From assembly GCF_001295925.1 (NCBI RefSeq), contig NZ_LJHQ01000028.1, positions 1-61,285 of the forward strand: DNA of 61,285 nt, written 5' to 3'. The DNA comes from Allobosea sp. AAP35 (GTDB lineage Bacteria; Pseudomonadota; Alphaproteobacteria; Rhizobiales; Beijerinckiaceae). The translations under genes were made by a program, and so were the position numbers. A model generated the notes under the pieces. It was not told the origin of the DNA, searched no databases, and saw only the letters and a program-made list of their open reading frames with translations. Of the stretch, positions 49,547 to 57,587 are shown one piece after another (the first letter of the stretch is position 1; every line of letters starts with the position of its first letter).

Positions 49547-50644
49547 ATGACTATCCTAAGAATTTCGCCCCACAAGCCAATGACCCTGATCTGGTGGTCG
49601 AAGAACCGTTCTCAGATTGATTTCAATCCTCCGTATCAAAGGAGAGGCAGATTGTGGTCCGATTCGGATAAATCTTATCTTGTCGACTCGATTATAAACG
49701 GATTCGATGTTCCAAAATTATATTTGGCTGATTTCCAATTTGGTCAGTCGTCTCTAAATTTAGCTCGCCTACCTTATGCCATTATTGACGGAAAGCAGAG
49801 ACTTGAGGCTGTTTTCGATTTTTTCGATAATAAAATAACTCTTGCTGGGAATTTCAAGCACCGAAAGCACCCTGATCTAAAACTGTCTGGGCTTAGCTTA
49901 AAAGACCTCAAAAGAGTGTACCCCTCCGTAGCAGATGATTTTGAAAATGCTTCTCTTGATATTATGAGCGTATTTGCTGAAGATGAGAAGGATATTCATG
50001 ATATATTTGTACGACTGAATAGATCGAAACCGCTAACTGGCGCGGAGGTTCGTAACGCAATTGTAGGGCCGGTTCCGGAAATTATCCGAACGCTCGCTTA
50101 CCATGATTTTTTCTTAGAAAATATTAAATTTGGCGTGACGAGAGCCGGCGATTTAAACGCCGCAGCTAAAGTATTATTATTTGAGTATGAAAAACAGATA
50201 GCTGCGACCAAGAAGACAAACCTTGATGAATTCGCGCAAAACAGCTCTATTGATAGAGATAAGCTTGAGCTTGCGAGTCGTCGTGTTATTGACGTTCTTG
50301 ATGTTATGGCGGACGTGTTTATTCCAAAAGATTTGCTACTTTCTTCATCTGGCATATTTCCGGTTTACTATTGGTTTATTAGAAATATTGATCGCGATTA
50401 CATTAGTTATGTGAGGGAGTTTTTGATTTGGTTTGAGATGGTTCGAAAAGAGAATCGTGAGCGTCAAAAAACAGAGGGCGAAAAAGGTCTTGAACCGAAT
50501 TTTTCGCGATTTGATACGCTCAACAGAAGCACGAACGACCTTCAAAGCCATATTGGGAGAGTGGACATACTAGACAGAGAATTTTCTCGCTGGATCAAAA
50601 GAATCAATGTTGCAGCTGTATCCTCTCAAATCGGGCGGCTGTAG
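49547..50644 (+). CDS. DUF262 (GmrSD N-terminal-like) protein
   Basis: This is a 365-residue DUF262 protein. The N-terminal FNPPYQRRGRLW, the DGKQR at residues 81-85 (the family's DGQQR NTPase/nuclease motif) and FVRLNRSKPLTGAEVRNA at 154-171 are the family signatures. There is no C-terminal DUF1524 HNH domain, so it is not a complete GmrSD-type restriction enzyme. The start at 49547 follows a GAGGATTT site. It shares the AT-rich composition of the FRG gene before it. Probable partner of the FRG protein in a two-gene defence or toxin system. Confidence 0.86.
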   Translation: MTILRISPHKPMTLIWWSKNRSQIDFNPPYQRRGRLWSDSDKSYLVDSIINGFDVPKLYLADFQFGQSSLNLARLPYAIIDGKQRLEAVFDFFDNKITLAGNFKHRKHPDLKLSGLSLKDLKRVYPSVADDFENASLDIMSVFAEDEKDIHDIFVRLNRSKPLTGAEVRNAIVGPVPEIIRTLAYHDFFLENIKFGVTRAGDLNAAAKVLLFEYEKQIAATKKTNLDEFAQNSSIDRDKLELASRRVIDVLDVMADVFIPKDLLLSSSGIFPVYYWFIRNIDRDYISYVREFLIWFEMVRKENRERQKTEGEKGLEPNFSRFDTLNRSTNDLQSHIGRVDILDREFSRWIKRINVAAVSSQIGRL

Positions 50645-51728
50645 TTTTCATTATTTTCACGGTAGGATGCCGCGTTCCAGCCCCTCGACCAGAGAAGCGG
50701 CGAGCCGACCGCATGCGGCGGTGAGGGCGAGCCCTCTACGGAGAGCGTCCATCCCCTCACCCTGCCCTCTCCCTCCGGGAGAGGGTTCTCGCGTCGGGGT
50801 TCCGGTGCGCGGCGGCGAAGGGCGCGGGGAACCCTTCTCCCCTTGCGGGAGAAGGGCGCTCGGCGAAGCCAAGACGGATGAGGGGTCGCTTTGCGCTGGC
50901 CGGTTTTCGCCGTTTGCAAAACCGATCAAGGTCGGCCCGACCCCGCATCCGCCCCTGCCGGGGCACCTTCTCCCGCAAGGGGAGAAGGGAAGGGCGCGTC
51001 ATTCTCGGGCGGAGCGCAGCGCAGACCCGAGAATCTCAGGCAGGATGAGGCGCAGGAGGCTTCTGGTCATGAGATGCTCGGGTCGAGCCCGAGCATGACG
51101 TTGAGCCGCAACTCTTATCCCCGCCCCCCGGGCCCCATGCCTATTCTCCCCTCGCTCCGCCCGACCAAGGGGGCTGTCGCGAGGCATCGTGCGGCCGGGC
51201 GGGGTTTGCGGTTTCGTCGGTCGAGGCCGTTGCGGGCTGAGGGCGGCGGAGGCGCGGATCGCCATCGCGCGGGTGAGTCAGGCCGCGCGACCTGTGACAC
51301 GGATAACCAGAAGGCGATCTGGCGGCATCAAACACCCGTGCGCGGGGCGAGGTGGCGGCTGTTGGCGCTGCTTCGACACAGACATTCGACATCGACATCG
51401 GCACGCAGCCGTCGACTGCGACGCCATCTCGCCCCGCGCATCCCCTTGGATACGCTTCGTCCAGCCCGAAACCCCGCGGCGATCAGCCGGCCGGGGGTTT
51501 CGGTGCGTCGGGCGCCCTATCTTCGCCGACAATCCAGAACTCGCACCGTCATTCCGGCCAAGCCGCGAAGCGGCGCAGCGCCGGAATCCATCATAGGGCA
51601 CCGTCCAACCTTACGATGGATTCCGGGCTCTTCGCTGCGCGAAGCCCCGGAATGACGGAGCAGGTGTAAAGGCGGGCCGAGCGAACCGAAGCAGCCCATC
51701 TTGACACCCCGCCCCCTCCCCCCTTACC
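50645..51728. other. Repeat-rich intergenic region ahead of the serC leader
   Basis: About 1.1 kb without a recognised gene. It holds several hairpins: CCCTCTCCC/GGGAGAGGG at 50765-50785, CCCTTCTCCC/GGGAGAAGGG at 50831-50855, CCTTCTCCC/GGGAGAAGG at 50967-50989, ATTCTCGGG/CCCGAGAAT at 51001-51034 and GCTCGGGTCGAGCCCGAGC near 51074-51092. Then some 430 bases have no structure I can name, and a type A repeat follows. The GC-rich composition contrasts with the AT-rich operon before it. Confidence 0.6.
51546..51658. repeat. Type A intergenic palindromic repeat
   Basis: It begins CCGTCATTCCGGCCAAGCCG and ends AGCCCCGGAATGACGG, with inner GGAATCCATCAT and GATGGATTCC. It is one of the most complete copies. 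Confidence 0.85.
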
Positions 51729-51789
51729 CCCATCGACGGGACACGCCACCCCACCGTGGCGCGCCCATCTGTAAGGATGGAGACAAACG
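51729..51789 (+). ncRNA. serC leader RNA (serC motif-like)
   Basis: Two adjacent hairpins directly precede serC. One has stem CGCCAC/GTGGCG (51744-51761). The second pairs CCATC with GATGG around TGTAA (51766-51780) and covers part of the ribosome binding site GGATGGAGA. An upstream second CCCATC at 51729 could compete for the same GATGG, giving a switch. Position and layout fit the alphaproteobacterial serC motif; recalled from memory, not searched. Confidence 0.6.
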
Positions 51790-52968
51790 ATGACGAACAC
51801 GGCTCCGGCCGCGCTGCCGCGCGTGCCGCATTTCTCGTCCGGCCCCTGCGCCAAGCGCCCCGGCTGGTCCCTCAAAGCCCTGGGTGACGCCGCGCTCGGC
51901 CGCTCGCACCGCGCCAAGATCGGCAAGGACAAGCTCAAGCGCGCGATCGATCTCACGCGAGAAGTGCTGCAGGTGCCCGCCGATTACCGAATCGGCATCG
52001 TACCGGCCTCCGACACCGGCGCCGTCGAAATGGCGATGTGGTCGCTGCTCGGCGCGCGCGGCGTCGACATGGTGAGCTGGGAGAGTTTTGGCGCCGGCTG
52101 GGTCACCGATGCCGTCAAGCAGCTCAAGCTGACGGATGTCCGCACCATCGAGGCGCCCTATGGCGAGCTGCCGAACCTGAAGAAGATCGACACGAAGACC
52201 CGCGACGTCGTCTTCACATGGAACGGCACGACCTCCGGCGTGCGCGTGCCCGATGCGAGCTGGATCGCGGAGGACCGCGAGGGGCTGACGATCTGCGACG
52301 CGACCTCCGCCGCCTTTGCCCAGAAGCTCGACTGGCCCAAGCTCGATGTCACCACCTTCTCCTGGCAGAAGGTGCTGGGCGGCGAAGCCGCCCATGGCAT
52401 GATCATCCTGTCGCCGCGCGCGGTCGAGCGGTTGCTGACCTACAAGCCGGCCTGGCCGCTGCCGAAGATTTTCCGCATGACCTCCGGCGGCAAGCTGATC
52501 GAGGGGATCTTCGCGGGCGAGACGATCAACACGCCCTCCATGCTCGCGGTCGAGGATTATCTCGATGCGCTGGCCTGGGCCAAGAAGGTCGGCGGGCTCG
52601 ACGGCCTGGTGAAGCGCGCCGACGGCAATTTGCGCGTCATCGCGAAATTCGTGAAAGAGAACGACTGGATCGACTTCCTCGCGGTGAAGCCGAAGACGCG
52701 CTCGAACACGAGCGTCTGCCTGACCTTCACCGACCCGGCCGTGACGGCACTGCCGGCCGACGCGCAGGCGGCCTTCGCCAAGCAGGTGGTGAGCATCATC
52801 GAGAAGGCCGGCGCCGGCTACGATCTCGGCCACTACCGCGACGCCCCTCCCGGCCTGCGCATCTGGTGCGGCGCGACCGTCCAGTCGCGCGACCTCAAGG
52901 CGCTGCTGCCCTGGGTGGCCTATGCCTTCGCCGAGGCGAAGGCGGGGTTGGCGAAGAAGGCGGCGTAA
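51790..52968 (+). CDS. serC: Phosphoserine transaminase
   Basis: This is a 392-residue PLP enzyme that converts 3-phosphohydroxypyruvate to phosphoserine. It shows [14 protein letters not shown] at the start, then the PLP-binding Lys194 in [15 protein letters not shown]. The HWLD-type substrate region differs, as expected for the alphaproteobacterial/Methanosarcina-like branch of about 390 residues. It is preceded by a structured leader and followed by serA, with a repeat between. Confidence 0.93.
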   Translation: MTNTAPAALPRVPHFSSGPCAKRPGWSLKALGDAALGRSHRAKIGKDKLKRAIDLTREVLQVPADYRIGIVPASDTGAVEMAMWSLLGARGVDMVSWESFGAGWVTDAVKQLKLTDVRTIEAPYGELPNLKKIDTKTRDVVFTWNGTTSGVRVPDASWIAEDREGLTICDATSAAFAQKLDWPKLDVTTFSWQKVLGGEAAHGMIILSPRAVERLLTYKPAWPLPKIFRMTSGGKLIEGIFAGETINTPSMLAVEDYLDALAWAKKVGGLDGLVKRADGNLRVIAKFVKENDWIDFLAVKPKTRSNTSVCLTFTDPAVTALPADAQAAFAKQVVSIIEKAGAGYDLGHYRDAPPGLRIWCGATVQSRDLKALLPWVAYAFAEAKAGLAKKAA

Positions 52969-52976
52969 GCAGCTGC

Positions 52977-53153
52977 GTCATGGTCGGGCTTGACCCGACC
53001 ATCTCCAACCGGATGAGGCGCCCGCCCTCCCCACACTCTCCCCGTCATCCTGGGGCTTCGCGTGAGCGGAGTCCCGGGATCCATCATAAAGCACCGCGGT
53101 GCCCTAGGATGGATCCCGGTCTGCGCCGCTCCGCGGCTTGCCCAGGATGACGG
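52977..53153. repeat. Type B half-element plus type A palindromic repeat
   Basis: A CATGGTCGGGCTTGACCCG hairpin at 52977-53010 is followed by a full type A repeat, CCGTCATCCTGGGGC at 53042 to CCCAGGATGACGG at 53153. The two lie within the serC-serA gap of 254 bases. Confidence 0.82.
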
Positions 53154-53222
53154 CGCTGTTTGTGCCTTCCCTGAATTCAAGCGCAGAGCGCCCGCGCGCC
53201 GCGCCAGCCGAAAGCCATCCCC

Positions 53223-54821
53223 ATGACCACGAACCCCGCCCCCCGCGTTCTCATCTCCGACGCCCTCTCGCCTGCCGCCGTGCAGATCTTCAAGGATCGC
53301 GGCATCGAGGTGACGTTCGATCCCAATCTCGGCAAGGACAAGGACAGGCTCCTGTCGATGATCGGCGACTATGACGGCCTCGCCATCCGCTCGGCGACCA
53401 AGGCCACCGCCAAGCTGCTGGAGGCCGCGACAAAGCTGAAGGTGATCGGCCGCGCCGGCATCGGGGTCGACAATGTCGAGATCCCCGCCGCCACCGCGCG
53501 CGGCATCATCGTGATGAACACGCCCTTCGGCAATTCGATCACCACCGCCGAACATGCGATTGCGATGATGTTCGCGCTCGCCCGCCAGATCCCCGCCGCC
53601 GACCTCTCCACGCAGGCCGGGAAGTGGGAGAAGAACCGCTTCATGGGCGTCGAGATCACCGCCAAGACGCTGGGGCTGATCGGCTGCGGCAATATCGGCG
53701 CGATCGTCGCCGAGCGCGGCGTCGGCCTGAAGATGCGCGTCATCGCCTATGACCCCTATCTCAGCCCTGAGCGCGCTGTCGCGCTCGGCGTCGAGAAGGT
53801 CGAGCTCGACGATCTCCTCAGGCGCGCCGATTTCATCACCCTGCATGTGCCGATGACGGCGATGACCAAGAACATCCTCTCGGCGGAGGCGCTGGCGAAG
53901 ACGAAGAAGGGCGTGCGCATCATCAACTGCGCGCGCGGCGGGCTCGTCGACGAGCAGGCGCTGGCCGATCTCATCAAGAGCGGCCATGTCGCGGGCGCCG
54001 CCTTCGACGTGTTCTCGGTCGAGCCGGCGGAGAGCAATCCCCTGTTCGGGCTGGAGAACGTCGTCTGCACGCCCCATCTCGGCGCCGCCACCAACGAGGC
54101 GCAGGAGAATGTTGCCCTGCAGGTCGCCGAGCAGATGAGCGACTATCTGCTCAAGGGCGCGATCACCAACGCCGTGAACTTCCCCTCGATCTCGGCCGAG
54201 GAAGCGCCCCGGATCAAGCCCTTCGTGGCGCTGGCCGAAAAGCTCGGCTCCTTCCTGGGCCAGCTCACCGAGGCCCCGGTCAAGGGCATCCGCATCGAAT
54301 ATGAGGGCGCGGTCGCGAGCCTGAACCTGAAGGCGATCTCGGCCGCCGCGATCACCGGCGTTCTGCGGCCCTTCCTGCCGGAGATCAACATGGTCAATGC
54401 GGCCATGGTTGCCAAGGAGAAGGGCATCGTCGTCGAGGAAATGACCCGCGAGGTCGCCGGCAATCTCGAAAGCGTCATCCGCATCGTGGTGGATGCCGAG
54501 GACATGCCGCGCCATGCGGCCGGCACGGTGTTCCAGGACGGCAAGCCGCGCATCGTCGAGATCCGCGACATCCAGGTCGATGCCGAATTCGCCCCGCACA
54601 TGCTCTATGTCCGCAACGAAGACAAGCCGGGCTTCATTGGCCAGTTCGGCTCGCTGCTCGGCGAGGCCGGGGTCAATGTCGCGACCTTCGCGCTCGGCCG
54701 CGACAAGCCCGGCGGCGACGCGATCTGCTATGTTGCGCTCGACGAGGCGATCACGGACGAACTCCTCGACAAGATCCACGAGATCCCGATGGTCAAGCGG
54801 GCGAGAAGGCTACGGTTCTGA
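53223..54821 (+). CDS. serA: D-3-phosphoglycerate dehydrogenase
   Basis: This is a 532-residue long-form SerA, the first committed step of serine synthesis. The N-terminal substrate domain has GRAGIGVDNVEIPAATARGI. The NAD loop LIGCGNIGAIVAERG is at about residues 148-162, and CTPHLGAATNEAQENV holds the catalytic His. An intervening ASB domain and a C-terminal ACT domain (LYVRNEDKPGFIGQFGSLLG) suggest feedback control by serine. Follows serC. Confidence 0.95.
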   Translation: MTTNPAPRVLISDALSPAAVQIFKDRGIEVTFDPNLGKDKDRLLSMIGDYDGLAIRSATKATAKLLEAATKLKVIGRAGIGVDNVEIPAATARGIIVMNTPFGNSITTAEHAIAMMFALARQIPAADLSTQAGKWEKNRFMGVEITAKTLGLIGCGNIGAIVAERGVGLKMRVIAYDPYLSPERAVALGVEKVELDDLLRRADFITLHVPMTAMTKNILSAEALAKTKKGVRIINCARGGLVDEQALADLIKSGHVAGAAFDVFSVEPAESNPLFGLENVVCTPHLGAATNEAQENVALQVAEQMSDYLLKGAITNAVNFPSISAEEAPRIKPFVALAEKLGSFLGQLTEAPVKGIRIEYEGAVASLNLKAISAAAITGVLRPFLPEINMVNAAMVAKEKGIVVEEMTREVAGNLESVIRIVVDAEDMPRHAAGTVFQDGKPRIVEIRDIQVDAEFAPHMLYVRNEDKPGFIGQFGSLLGEAGVNVATFALGRDKPGGDAICYVALDEAITDELLDKIHEIPMVKRARRLRF

Positions 54822-54877
54822 GGGCGGTGAGTTTCGCTGCGCTGCGTGCTATGGTCTCGCGCCGAAAGGAGCGGACC

Positions 54878-55090
54878 ATGCGGATCGTGAAGTTCGAGGT
54901 TTTTCGCGACGACGACGCCGGCGTCTGGTGGGCCAGTTCGACCACCGATGCCGGGATCGTCACCGAGGCCGACACCATTGAAGCCCTGCGCGAGCGCCTG
55001 AAACTGCTCGTGCCCGATTTCCTCGAGACCGAAGAAGAGCTTCGGATCGATATGGAAGTCCACGTATCGGACATCGTCCAGGCCGCGTGA
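54878..55090 (+). CDS. HicB-like antitoxin (DUF1902 family)
   Basis: This is a 70-residue protein with the HicB-type fold of DUF1902: IVKFEVFRDDDAGVWWASST, then GIVTEADTIEALRERLKLL. Such proteins are the antitoxin partners of HicA. The ATG at 54878 follows an AAAGGAGCGG site. Its stop overlaps the toxin start (TGATG). Unlike classical hicAB, the antitoxin comes first, as is usual for the DUF1902 type. Confidence 0.84.
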   Translation: MRIVKFEVFRDDDAGVWWASSTTDAGIVTEADTIEALRERLKLLVPDFLETEEELRIDMEVHVSDIVQAA

Positions 55091-55284
55091 TGGTCGAAAT
55101 CGGCCCGCGCTTGAAGAAGATCCTGCGTAGTGCCGGTTACGAATATTATAGGCCCGCCAAGGGCGACCATGAGATATGGCGCCATCCGGACACCAAAATC
55201 CAGGTGTCCGTCGACGCTGGGACCAAGTCCCGCCATACGGCCAATCAGATACTGAAAGACGCAGGCCTCCCCAAGGCCTTTTGA
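55090..55284 (+). CDS. hicA: HicA-family toxin
   Basis: This is a 64-residue HicA/YcfA-type double-stranded-RNA-binding-fold mRNA interferase. It shows LKKILRSAGYEYYRPAKGDH, then EIWRHPDTKIQVSVDAG. The catalytic histidine is expected in GDHEIWRHP, and SRHTANQILKDAGL ends the fold. The ATG at 55090 overlaps the antitoxin stop (TGATG); a GTG at 55087 is also possible. It lies downstream of serA. Confidence 0.86.
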   Translation: MVEIGPRLKKILRSAGYEYYRPAKGDHEIWRHPDTKIQVSVDAGTKSRHTANQILKDAGLPKAF

Positions 55285-55355
55285 TCTGCACTCGTGCCGC
55301 GATCATCCTTTCCCGATGCCGCCCTCGCGCACACCGCAATCAGCCCAGCCCCGCG

Positions 55356-56303
55356 CTAGACCCGCTTGGCCAGCCGCTCGGCGATGAAGATGCCGCCGAG
55401 CACCAGCAGCAGCGCGACGCCGTGAAAGAGCGCCAGCTGCTCGCCGAGGATCAGCACGGCCAGGATCGGCGCAAACACCGGCACGAGATTGACGAAGACG
55501 CCGGCGCGGCCCGGCCCGATCAGCTCGACGGCCCGCATGAAGAACAGCTGCGAGAGGATCGAGGGGCCGATCGCGACATAAAGCAGGATCAGCCAGCCTT
55601 GGGGCGCCTTGACCACGAAATTCCCCTGCGCGACCTCGATCGCCAGCAGCGGCAGCGAGACCAGGCAGGCCACCATCGCCAGCGCGCAGAAGAACACGAG
55701 GCCCGGCACCGCCGGCCGCGAGCGGATGCCGACCGTGTAGCCCGCATAGAAGGTGCAGGCGATGATCATGAACAGATCGCCCGGCGCGAAGGCGAACTGG
55801 CGCAGCACCGCCCATTCGCCGCGGCTCGCCACGACGCCGACGCCCAGCAGCGTCACCAGCACGCCCAGCGCCTGCACCGGGCCGATCGGCGTGCGATAGG
55901 CGATGAAGGCACCGACCAGCACGAAGACCGGGATCGAGCCCTGCAGAATGCCGATATTGATCGCGGTCGTCGAATAGGCGGCCAGATACATCAGCGCGTT
56001 GAAGGCGGTGAAGCCGACCGTGCCCATGACGACCACGAAGCGCCAGCGCGCCTTCAGCGCCGGCCAGTGCGCGCGGATCTGGTGGCGCAGCAGCACCGGC
56101 ATCACCGCGCAGACCACGACCCAGCGCAGCGAGGTCAGCGCCATCGGCGAGATGCCATCGACCGCCAGCCGCCCGGCGACCGCGTTGCCGCCCCACATCA
56201 GCGTCGTCAGGGTCAGCAGCAGATAGGCATTGCCCCAGAGGCGATGCGGCAGGGTCGGGGTCGCGGGCAAGAGCTCAACCTGGCTGAATTTGGGACCCTG
56301 CAA
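55356..56303 (-). CDS. DMT family transporter (EamA domains)
   Basis: This is a 315-residue inner-membrane permease with about ten helices in two EamA repeats. The first repeat has LMWGGNAVAGRLAVDGISPM, and the second ends with AVLILGEQLALFHGVALLLV. It is a different branch from the one at 15.2 kb. Substrate unknown. It is convergent with the HicA gene and divergent from the glutamine amidotransferase-like gene. Confidence 0.86.
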   Translation of the reverse strand: MQGPKFSQVELLPATPTLPHRLWGNAYLLLTLTTLMWGGNAVAGRLAVDGISPMALTSLRWVVVCAVMPVLLRHQIRAHWPALKARWRFVVVMGTVGFTAFNALMYLAAYSTTAINIGILQGSIPVFVLVGAFIAYRTPIGPVQALGVLVTLLGVGVVASRGEWAVLRQFAFAPGDLFMIIACTFYAGYTVGIRSRPAVPGLVFFCALAMVACLVSLPLLAIEVAQGNFVVKAPQGWLILLYVAIGPSILSQLFFMRAVELIGPGRAGVFVNLVPVFAPILAVLILGEQLALFHGVALLLVLGGIFIAERLAKRV

Positions 56304-56399
56304 TAGCCTTGCGTGCGCTTCCCGTCATGTGGGATGAGGCGCACGGTTGCCCGGCGCCCCGCGCATCCCCTGCAGCCCATCACCTCCGGCCCGCCTCCC

Positions 56400-57284
56400 A
56401 TGCTCGATGTCGCAAAACGCCCGCTTCGCCTGCTTTTCGTCGATGGCAACACCCGCGCGCAGCGCGAGGCTCATGCCGCCGGCTATGGCGGCCTGCAGCC
56501 GGCGCAGGCCTATGCCGCCGAGGTGGCGGCGCTCGAGCCAGATGCCATCAGCGACATCTGCCTGCCGGCCGATAAAGGTGCGAATCTGCCCGACGGTGCC
56601 GGCCTGCAATCCTATGACGGCATCGTGCTGACCGGCTCGGCCCTGCACATCTACCAGCTCGAGCCGGCGGTGACCCGGCAGATCGAGCTGATGCGAGCGA
56701 TCTATGCCAGCGGCACGCCTTGCTTCGGCTCGTGCTGGGGCATCCAGATGGGCGCTGTCGCCGCCGGCGGCACGGTGACGGCCAACCCCAAGGGCCGCGA
56801 GGTCGGGTTCGCCCGCAAGATCACCATCAACGAAGCCGGCCGGTCCCACCCGCTTCTGGATGGCCGGCCGACCGCCTTCGACGCGCCGGCGATCCATCTC
56901 GACACTGTCGTCCAGCCGCCGCACGGCACCACGATTCTGGCCTCGAACCCCTACAGCCAGGTCCAGGCCGCCGAAATCCGCCATGACGGCGGCACCTTTT
57001 GGGGCGTCCAGTATCATCCCGAATTCCCGCTGCGCCAGGTCGCCGCGATCCTCGGCCGCATGGTGCCGATCCTGATCGAGGAAGGCTTTCGCGCGGACGA
57101 GGCCGCCGCCCATGGCTGGCTCGCCGATCTGCGCGCGCTCGATGCGGACCGCGCCCGCCGCGACCTTGCCTGGGCGCATGGTCTCGACGCCGAGGTACTG
57201 GACGACCGACGCCGCGTCACCGAGCTGCGGAATTTCTTGCAGCACCGCGTCAAGCCGCGGGCGAGCGCACGCGGGCGGGCCTGA
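56400..57284 (+). CDS. Class I glutamine amidotransferase-like protein
   Basis: This is a 294-residue class I GATase-like protein. The nucleophile Cys112 lies in GSCWGIQMG. The catalytic His and Glu are in VQYHPEFPLRQ at about 204-214, and LTGSALHIYQ is the oxyanion-side loop. The C-terminal 80 residues are an Arg/Asp-rich helical extension beyond the usual domain. It stands alone without an obvious synthetase partner, so it may act on a free glutamine derivative. The ATG at 56400 is preferred over the upstream in-frame start at 56313. Confidence 0.85.
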   Translation: MLDVAKRPLRLLFVDGNTRAQREAHAAGYGGLQPAQAYAAEVAALEPDAISDICLPADKGANLPDGAGLQSYDGIVLTGSALHIYQLEPAVTRQIELMRAIYASGTPCFGSCWGIQMGAVAAGGTVTANPKGREVGFARKITINEAGRSHPLLDGRPTAFDAPAIHLDTVVQPPHGTTILASNPYSQVQAAEIRHDGGTFWGVQYHPEFPLRQVAAILGRMVPILIEEGFRADEAAAHGWLADLRALDADRARRDLAWAHGLDAEVLDDRRRVTELRNFLQHRVKPRASARGRA

Positions 57285-57587
57285 CATCGGCGCCGCGCCA
57301 GGCGACATTCGCAGCCTCACGCGGCCCGTGACGTAAAGACCGTATCGGGGAGGAATCGCTCGGGACGACGTCGCTGTCGACGCACGTCTTTCGAAGCATG
57401 GATTTCATCAAAACTGAGCCAAATCAGTCAGGCTTAATCGTATTTTAAACGTCTGGGGCTGAAGTCGGGTCGAGCCGTGACGTAACGTGATGTTTTCGAA
57501 CCCATAGAACGTTGCGGCAGCTGCGCTGATTACCTGTTGTCATCCCGCCGGCGCGGGCATTGCGCCGCATCATGGGGCCCGAAGTCA
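57285..57587. other. Upstream region of the first chemotaxis receptor gene
   Basis: About 300 bases with no gene recognised. It includes an AT-rich island around 57405-57460 (TTAATCGTATTTTAAACG) that probably holds the receptor promoter. No operator palindrome is clear. Confidence 0.4.

Noticed and set aside
49547..50644. Complete GmrSD type IV restriction enzyme
   Set aside because: Only the DUF262 half is present; there is no DUF1524 HNH domain in this protein or the neighbour.
50765..51107. Cluster of short repeats that could be mistaken for a CRISPR array
   Set aside because: The units differ in sequence and are palindromic hairpins with no regular spacing, no constant repeat and no cas genes.
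51121..51540. Possible decayed gene between the AT-rich operon and serC
   Set aside because: Several short frames exist on both strands but none shows a recognisable motif, start site or continuous codon bias.
52920..54779. Minus-strand open frame of about 620 codons opposite serA
   Set aside because: Antisense shadow of an unmistakable serA; no motif of its own.
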